20,172 nucleotides of DNA from DAISIL01 sp036822015 (GTDB lineage Bacteria > Bacteroidota > Bacteroidia > Cytophagales > Bernardetiaceae). The translations under genes and the position numbers were made by a program. The notes below the pieces were generated by a model. That model worked only from the letters and a program-made list of their open reading frames with translations. It ran no database searches and was not told the origin of the DNA. Positions 15,191-20,172 of this stretch are shown here, piece by piece. Numbering within the stretch: the first letter of the stretch is position 1; the number at the start of each line of letters is the position of its first letter. Where the stretch lies: positions 1-20,172 of the forward strand of contig DAISIL010000056.1 in NCBI GenBank assembly GCA_036822015.1. The letters are read 5' to 3'.

Positions 15191-16263
15191 ACCCGCAGGG
15201 TGGCCTCGAGGGTAGATTGTCTGGTGAATTTTTGATGCAATAATTGATAGGCATTTTCTGTTAATTCTTTCGATTCCTGGGGGTTTTCCAAAATCCACTG
15301 CACGTGCTGGGCCAGGGCTTGGTCATCTCCCGTATCGGCGAGCAGCCCTGTTTGTTCGTGATGTACCATCTCGGGAATGCCGCCTGTGTTGGTGGCCACC
15401 ACCGGTACACCACAAGCAAAAGCATCCAAGACAGATGTACCAAGACCCTCGACCATGGGTGTAAAAAGAAAAACATCCAGATCGGGTAAAATTTCTGGTA
15501 CGTCTTTTCTAAATCCTAAAAAGTAAAAGTCTTCTGAAAACTTTTGCTGTTGGATATAGTTTCTTAGGGTGTCCTCCATGCCATCATCTCTTCCAATCAA
15601 CAAAAATTTGGCCATGATACCTGCCTCACGCAAACGAACGGCGGTATTGATGAACGTCTGGTAATCCTTGTGATAAGAAAGTGCTGAAGTATTTCCGATC
15701 AAGAAAGTAGCTGGATCAATGTTCAATTCCTGGCACAGCTTACCCGACTTATTTTTTTTGAACTTATTTTCATCAATGCCACTATAAACCGTTGTCAGTC
15801 GCTCCGAGTGCTGGATCGCCCCTTGTAACTTCTTTTTGATCGCTTCCGAGACACACAAGATGCGCTGTACGCCTGCGTAGTTGTATTTGTAATTGGAAAA
15901 ACCTTTTTTCTTGATCGGAAAAGCCACCCGACGACTCACCACCAAAGGCAGATGGCTACCGGACAAGCGGTGCGCCAACACAGCCTGGCTATGGCTTTGG
16001 GCATCGTGGGTATGTGCGATGTCAAATTTTTTTTGGCGAAACAAGCGCACAAGCGATCCGATCACGAAAGGGTCTATACTCATGCGTTTGGTGTAGGTAT
16101 GCAAAGGAATACTTCCCCGACGACAGAACTCGGCTAAGCTGGAACGCTTTGGACAAAAGACAGTTACCTGATGACCGCACGACACCAAGCCCTCCAATAA
16201 ATAAGCTACTTGCTGCTCGCCGCCGCGCCAAGAAATCGCCGAAGAAAGATGAAGAATGTGCAT
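15127..16263 (-). CDS. Glycosyltransferase family 4 (GT-B fold)
   Basis: The 378-residue protein has the two-domain GT-B layout. The N-terminal domain begins MHILHLSSAISWRGGEQQVAYL with the glycine-rich acceptor loop and contains FDIAHTHDAQSHSQA. The donor domain holds ILCVSEAIKKKL, TVYSGIDENKF, IGNTSALSYHKDY, AKFLLIGRDDG, VFLFTPMVEGLGTSVLDAF and VVATNTGGIPEMV, which bind the nucleotide sugar. In the usual E-x7-E motif the second Glu is Asp here (EGLGTSVLD), a change seen in part of the family. It probably transfers a sugar from an activated donor during lipopolysaccharide or other surface-glycan synthesis, retaining anomeric configuration; donor and acceptor cannot be read from the sequence. 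It stands alone rather than in a polysaccharide cluster. Its last 21 codons lie antisense to the DUF5682 gene. Confidence 0.9.
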   Translation of the reverse strand: MHILHLSSAISWRGGEQQVAYLLEGLVSCGHQVTVFCPKRSSLAEFCRRGSIPLHTYTKRMSIDPFVIGSLVRLFRQKKFDIAHTHDAQSHSQAVLAHRLSGSHLPLVVSRRVAFPIKKKGFSNYKYNYAGVQRILCVSEAIKKKLQGAIQHSERLTTVYSGIDENKFKKNKSGKLCQELNIDPATFLIGNTSALSYHKDYQTFINTAVRLREAGIMAKFLLIGRDDGMEDTLRNYIQQQKFSEDFYFLGFRKDVPEILPDLDVFLFTPMVEGLGTSVLDAFACGVPVVATNTGGIPEMVHHEQTGLLADTGDDQALAQHVQWILENPQESKELTENAYQLLHQKFTRQSTLEATLRVYEVEKRSATTRSTPVVRSGA

Positions 16264-16351
16264 CAGAAAAAAATATTTACTTTGTGGATAAAAAGACGTA
16301 TTTTAGCATCATATTCGCGTGTTGTTCTGACAAGCTACGAAATAAAACGCT

Positions 16352-18988
16352 TTGCGCCTTCGATATTTTTTGCTGGTATGGGGATTAGTGATCGGTATGC
16401 TGGCTCAGGCAACCGAGCCATTGGACGTAAGCGACCTTGGGGAAGAGATGCCGTTGTATGGGCATATTGCTGTTTTGGCTGACCCTACTGATACCCTGAC
16501 AATCACGGATATAGCCCAAATCTCATTCGCTGATCGCTTCCTCCCTTTGTCCCAAATCACGAATAAATCCGCGCTTTACGCACCGGACATTGAGACGTAT
16601 TGGGTGCGCTTTCAGCTCAGCAATCAGGGCAAGTTACCACAAAATCTTTTTTTAGAACTCGAGCATATCGACCGAGCGATACTCTACGCACCCAGCAACA
16701 GTCCGTCGCGTCCTTTTTTTGAGACAGAGGGCGGGATGATGCTGCCGTTTTCGATGCGGGAGCATTTTTTTGGGCGCATCCCGTATGTTCACCTGCACAT
16801 ACCGCCGCTGGCCGAGCGCACCTACTATGTCAAGATTACTTTTGAGACCGCTTATCATAGTAAAAATCGGGCTTATTTTTTTCGTCCCTTAGAGAATCTA
16901 TCCATCGTCCCAGAGGCTGTTCAAGAAAACTACTATCAAAAAGCGAGGTATTATCAAGGCTTCTTTTTGGGAGCCATGGTCTTGATCGCCCTGTATAACT
17001 TGTTCATTTTCTTTTTTGTTAAGGACTCAAGCTATCTTTTTTACACGCTCTTTATTGCCGCTCTGGCTCTCTTTCATATGATCCATGAAGGGTACGCTTT
17101 GGAGATGCTCTGGCCCGATGCACCATACTGGGACATGGTGAGCATGTACAATGTACGCGCCGTAGCCTGGATTGCTTTTACTTATTTTGCGGGTAGATTC
17201 CTGAATTTGAGAGAGGTAGCCCCACGTTGGCAAAATGCCCTGCGCTTGATTGGTTGGCTGTATTTGGGTTTTATTGTCTTGACGCTCTTCAACTATTGGA
17301 ACCTGTACATTTTCCATCTGCTGACGTTCCTCAATATTCTGGTGGTGTTGAGCCTCAATATTTGGTTTGTTTGGCGGCGGTATCGTCCGGCATTTTTCTT
17401 TTTGCTTGCCAATAGTTTTTATATTGTCGGGACGCTCATCATTCAAGTTGTATTATTACTCAACTTAGATTTTGAAAATGATATTTTTTGGCACGCCGAG
17501 GAAATTGGTGATGTCTTGCAGGCCTTGCTTTTCTCGGCTGCCCTGGCAGATCGCATCAACTTGATGCGCCAAAAAATCTTGATCCAGGACAGAGAACGCG
17601 CCCAGATTATCGAAGCCCAACGACAACAACTCGAAGAGCAGGTACAGGTACGCACCAGCGAACTCGTGATGGCAAACCAGGAACTGCACAGCATCAGTAC
17701 TGTTGGCAAAAAAATTACGGCTTCTTTGCACAAAAGCGGGGTCATCGAAACCGTCTATGGACACCTGCGGGCAGCCATGGATGTTGCCGTTTTTGGTATC
17801 GCCCTTTTGGATGAAAGCAAGACGCGCTTAGAGTTCAAGGAGTTTCTACTCGACGGAGAACCACAACCACCGATCTTTATGGATCGGCATGAAATCAACC
17901 GGCTTTCCACCCTGTGCCTCAATAAACAGCGTGTTATTTTTATTTCAGATTTTGATAACGAATACCAAAAATACATAGAAAAACCACGCGGCGGGCGATT
18001 TATCGAAGACCGCAAATCGTTGATCTATCTACCCTTGATCCAGGATGACGAAGCCATTGGTGTCCTGACGGTACAAAGCCGACAAACGAACGCCTACAAC
18101 GAACGCCACCTCAACATCTTACAAACCCTAGCTACCTACATCATCGTTGCCCTCGATAACGCCAAAGCCTATAACGCCATCGAAGAAGCCCGACGCGAGA
18201 TCAGCCATACCAACCAACAAATCACCGATAGCCTGCGCTATGCCCAGGACATCCAGGAGGTCATCTTGCCCGAAACAGCCGAAATGCAACAGCTTTTCAA
18301 AGACCATTTTGTCATCTTTCGTCCCAAAGATTTTGTTTCGGGTGATTATTATTGGGTCAAGCAAAAGGAACAACGCCGGTATATCGCCGTCGCCGATTGC
18401 ACGGGACATGGCGTACCCGGGGCGTTTATGTCCATGATCGGGACAACACTCCTCAACCAAATCATCGACCAGGTAGAAGACAGCCCCGAAGTACTCGTCG
18501 AAATCTTGAACCAACTCCATAGCGGCATCCGCAAAGCCCTCAAGCAAGAGATCACGGGCAATGACGACGGGATGGATTTGGTCTTGTGTCTCCTCGAAAC
18601 CATCGACGAGGAGCAAACAAGGGTTTCCTTTGCGGGCGTCAAACGACCGCTCTACTACACCCGAAAAGGCAAACTCCGCGAAGTTCGGGGAACCAACAAA
18701 ACCATTGGTGGGCGTATCAAGCGCGAGGGCAAAAAGAGCCGACAGTTTGAGCAGCATGAGGGCATCCTATACACAGGCGATATGTGCTACCTGACAACGG
18801 ATGGCTTCGTCGATCAGGCTTCTCCTGAGCATGTCAAGTTTGGCAGCATTCGGTTCAGAGAGCTACTCGAACAGATTCATCCCCTCCCGCCCAACGAACA
18901 AAAATTACGCCTCGAGCAAGCCCTCTTCGATCACCAGCGCGACGAAGAGCAACGCGACGATATTACCCTCATTGGCATCCGTGTCTAA
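16352..18988 (+). CDS. 7TMR-DISM receptor with GAF and SpoIIE-type PP2C phosphatase domains
   Basis: Translation appears to begin at TTG (16352): it gives a signal peptide (RLRYFLLVWGLVIGMLAQA after the initiator), whereas the first ATG (16397) would remove it and a stop lies just upstream (16343). The 878 residues comprise an extracytoplasmic DISMED2 sensor (about 35-180, with ETYWVRFQLSN), a seven-helix 7TMR-DISM membrane module (about 197-400), a coiled coil (408-448), a GAF domain (about 450-605) and a SpoIIE phosphatase (about 640-878). Metal-binding residues are visible: Asp665 in SGDYYW, Asp682 in VADCTGHGVPGA, Asp817 in TTDGFVDQ and the Asp pair 869-870 in RDDITLIGI. Such proteins dephosphorylate partner-switching proteins (anti-anti-sigma type) in response to an outside signal; ligand and partner are not evident here. 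The next gene starts 33 bases downstream. Confidence 0.92.
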   Translation: MRLRYFLLVWGLVIGMLAQATEPLDVSDLGEEMPLYGHIAVLADPTDTLTITDIAQISFADRFLPLSQITNKSALYAPDIETYWVRFQLSNQGKLPQNLFLELEHIDRAILYAPSNSPSRPFFETEGGMMLPFSMREHFFGRIPYVHLHIPPLAERTYYVKITFETAYHSKNRAYFFRPLENLSIVPEAVQENYYQKARYYQGFFLGAMVLIALYNLFIFFFVKDSSYLFYTLFIAALALFHMIHEGYALEMLWPDAPYWDMVSMYNVRAVAWIAFTYFAGRFLNLREVAPRWQNALRLIGWLYLGFIVLTLFNYWNLYIFHLLTFLNILVVLSLNIWFVWRRYRPAFFFLLANSFYIVGTLIIQVVLLLNLDFENDIFWHAEEIGDVLQALLFSAALADRINLMRQKILIQDRERAQIIEAQRQQLEEQVQVRTSELVMANQELHSISTVGKKITASLHKSGVIETVYGHLRAAMDVAVFGIALLDESKTRLEFKEFLLDGEPQPPIFMDRHEINRLSTLCLNKQRVIFISDFDNEYQKYIEKPRGGRFIEDRKSLIYLPLIQDDEAIGVLTVQSRQTNAYNERHLNILQTLATYIIVALDNAKAYNAIEEARREISHTNQQITDSLRYAQDIQEVILPETAEMQQLFKDHFVIFRPKDFVSGDYYWVKQKEQRRYIAVADCTGHGVPGAFMSMIGTTLLNQIIDQVEDSPEVLVEILNQLHSGIRKALKQEITGNDDGMDLVLCLLETIDEEQTRVSFAGVKRPLYYTRKGKLREVRGTNKTIGGRIKREGKKSRQFEQHEGILYTGDMCYLTTDGFVDQASPEHVKFGSIRFRELLEQIHPLPPNEQKLRLEQALFDHQRDEEQRDDITLIGIRV

Positions 18989-19021
18989 AAAACTTTTCTA
19001 CGAACGGCGTGTTTCTCGTCC

Positions 19022-19609
19022 ATGCGTTATTTTGATAAAGTTTGGGCGCAACTCTTCCCCAAAGATCGGCCCAAAAATCTGCCCATCCTGGAGGAGCCAC
19101 TCACCCGAAGTGTGCAAGAAAAACAAGCCTATTGGCATTGGCTCAACGAAGGCACATACCGTCCGCTGCTCCAGGAGCTGCGCAAAGGCTATGATCTCAA
19201 AAAAAACAAACAACAGGGCGGGAAATTAGAGGTACACCTGTTGCGCTCCGAGCAAAGCAACGGCATCGCTGTAACCTATCCCAAAACGCTGCCTCCGGTA
19301 CAGTTTCAGTATCTCTTTGATCTGCTCCGAGACAGAAGCCAGAATATTGGCTATCAGCATTATACCTCCGGTCGTCGTACCTTTGATCGGCCGCAATACA
19401 TCGAAACCATCGACAAGCACTACCTCAAGCCACCCAAGAGCGGACTCGTTACGCCACCCTTCGATCAGCAATACGGCAACATCCTGATCGAGATGATCTG
19501 GATTGATCGCCGCCCGAGCTTCATGCGCCTGATGGCACACGTCTATTCGGATCATCTCTTCAATACCCCTCGCCCCTTTGATGAGCTACTCGATCAACTC
19601 CTGCAATGA
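19022..19609 (+). CDS. Uncharacterised protein upstream of folB
   Basis: A 195-residue soluble protein with no signal peptide or membrane segment. It begins MRYFDKVWAQLFPKDRPK and contains QAYWHWLNEGTYRPLLQEL, LEVHLLRSEQSNGIAVTYP, FQYLFDLLRDRSQNIGYQHY, TIDKHYLKPP, QQYGNILIEMIWIDRRP and MRLMAHVYSDHLFNTPRPFDELL. It resembles uncharacterised proteins I have seen in Bacteroidota, but I know no named domain and assign no function. The gene follows the receptor-phosphatase after 33 bases and its stop overlaps the folB start (ATGA), so translational coupling with folB is likely. Base and codon use look like its neighbours. I am confident it is a real gene and not of its role. Confidence 0.8.
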   Translation: MRYFDKVWAQLFPKDRPKNLPILEEPLTRSVQEKQAYWHWLNEGTYRPLLQELRKGYDLKKNKQQGGKLEVHLLRSEQSNGIAVTYPKTLPPVQFQYLFDLLRDRSQNIGYQHYTSGRRTFDRPQYIETIDKHYLKPPKSGLVTPPFDQQYGNILIEMIWIDRRPSFMRLMAHVYSDHLFNTPRPFDELLDQLLQ

Positions 19610-19974
19610 ACGCCCACACCATCAGCCTGGAAGGATTAGAATTTTTTGCCTATCACGGGGTCTTGCCCGAAGAGCAAGAGATCGGAAACCGGTATCGTGT
19701 CGATGCACACCTGACCCTTGACTTATGGCCCGCTGCCCTTTCGGATGACCTCAAGGACACCGTGGATTATGGGCAACTCTACCAGATCATCGCCCAGGAA
19801 ATGAAAAAGCCCGCCCAGCTGCTCGAGTACCTCGCCGGATGTATCATCAACCGCGCCCTCGATACTTTTCCCGCTGTGGTGCGCGTAAAGGTCGTGTTGT
19901 ACAAGCACAACCCGCCCGTAGGTGGGCTGGCCCAGTGGTCAAAAGTTACGATTGAGCGGGCAAGGACACAATAA
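19606..19974 (+). CDS. folB: Dihydroneopterin aldolase
   Basis: FolB cleaves 7,8-dihydroneopterin to 6-hydroxymethyl-7,8-dihydropterin and glycolaldehyde in folate synthesis, as a cytoplasmic octamer. The 122-residue length is standard. Family marks are LEGLEFFAYHGVLPEEQEIGN at the start (residues 8-28; Glu near 22-23 serves in catalysis and substrate binding), TVDYGQLYQIIAQEM in the middle, LLEYLAGCIINRAL, and the C-terminal VRVKVVLYKHNPPVGG, with the conserved Lys that acts as general base. The ATG overlaps the stop of the upstream gene by 4 bases. No other folate genes are in the window. Confidence 0.95.
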   Translation: MNAHTISLEGLEFFAYHGVLPEEQEIGNRYRVDAHLTLDLWPAALSDDLKDTVDYGQLYQIIAQEMKKPAQLLEYLAGCIINRALDTFPAVVRVKVVLYKHNPPVGGLAQWSKVTIERARTQ

Positions 19975-20060
19975 AAATCCTTTTCTAAGTCCATTCTCCA
20001 AATCGGGAAACAGACTTTGTTTTTTAGAACAAAAAAACTGCACATGTTTTTTCAGTTGCT

Positions 20061-20172
20061 ATGAAGCATAAGAAAAAAGGCGATTTGCCACAAAAAGATT
20101 GCCTGGCCTGTGGCCGTCCTTTTGCGTGGCGCAAAAAATGGGCAAGTTGCTGGGAGGAGGTCAAGTATTGTA
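20061..20172 (+). CDS. DUF2256 zinc-ribbon-like protein, 5' part
   Basis: The gene runs off the right edge after 37 codons. The visible part, starting MKHKKKGDLPQKDCLACGRP and continuing FAWRKKWASCWEEVKYC, matches the short DUF2256 family almost over its whole length: a basic start, a CxxC pair, FxWRKKW and a C-terminal EVKYC that normally continues to one more cysteine. These tiny proteins (about 45-60 residues) probably bind zinc through the cysteines; their role is unknown, and they are often near cryptochrome/photolyase genes, which cannot be seen here. It starts 86 bases after folB, in an AT-rich spacer with no clear terminator. Confidence 0.85.
   Translation, partial: MKHKKKGDLPQKDCLACGRPFAWRKKWASCWEEVKYC

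Noticed and set aside
18128..18757. 209-codon minus-strand open frame within the receptor-phosphatase gene
   Set aside because: It is a shadow of the SpoIIE coding region, whose catalytic motifs are intact on the plus strand; the antisense product has no recognisable domain.
20018..20050. T-run and A-run pair between folB and DUF2256 as a terminator
   Set aside because: The stem would be almost entirely A-T and weak; homopolymer runs are common in these spacers.

Overview
The window looks like a chromosomal segment of a Bacteroidota bacterium, possibly of the Cytophagales or Saprospirales. Reasons: a DUF5103/Plug protein of the type IX secretion system (T9SS); a TPR/beta-propeller/regulatory-domain/OmpA protein built like PorE; a 7TMR-DISM receptor with a SpoIIE phosphatase output; a lone sucC; lipoproteins with Bacteroidota-type signals; AT-rich gaps with TTG-N20-TAnnTTTG promoters; and little use of Shine-Dalgarno sites. 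There are no tRNA or rRNA genes, insertion sequences, prophage genes or CRISPR arrays. Coding is dense and no gap reaches 300 bases.

Layout. Bases 1-390 (minus) hold the 5' end of a secreted-protein gene. Its signal peptide is split by a frameshift at a (GA)8 tract; nine repeat units would restore a perfect signal peptide, so it looks like a phase-variable (contingency) locus. Next are the T9SS Plug gene (minus) and, divergently, a large WG-repeat lipoprotein gene followed by a tetrapyrrole-methylase-family methyltransferase gene and a small lipoprotein gene. A minus-strand pair, a DUF6252-like surface lipoprotein and nadD, ends against that lipoprotein. An SDR oxidoreductase and a soluble PAS histidine kinase form a plus-strand operon that ends tail-to-tail, overlapping by 26 bp, with the minus-strand PorE-like gene. 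Then come sucC and an orphan DUF5682 gene (plus), separated by a strong hairpin. DUF5682 overlaps by 64 bp the end of a GT4 glycosyltransferase gene (minus). The right end is a plus-strand cluster: the receptor-phosphatase (TTG start), an unknown conserved-looking gene, folB (4-base overlap) and the start of a DUF2256 gene.

How the genes relate. Two cell-envelope secretion genes (Plug, PorE-like) lie among several exported or lipid-anchored proteins, and the frameshifted secreted protein sits directly downstream of Plug. The rest is housekeeping (succinyl-CoA synthetase beta, NAD and folate synthesis, sugar transfer) and signalling (histidine kinase, SpoIIE phosphatase). I see no multi-gene defence or mobile system. 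The most novel elements are the repeat-gated signal peptide and the TraB/TIKI-like motif pattern in the orphan DUF5682 protein.
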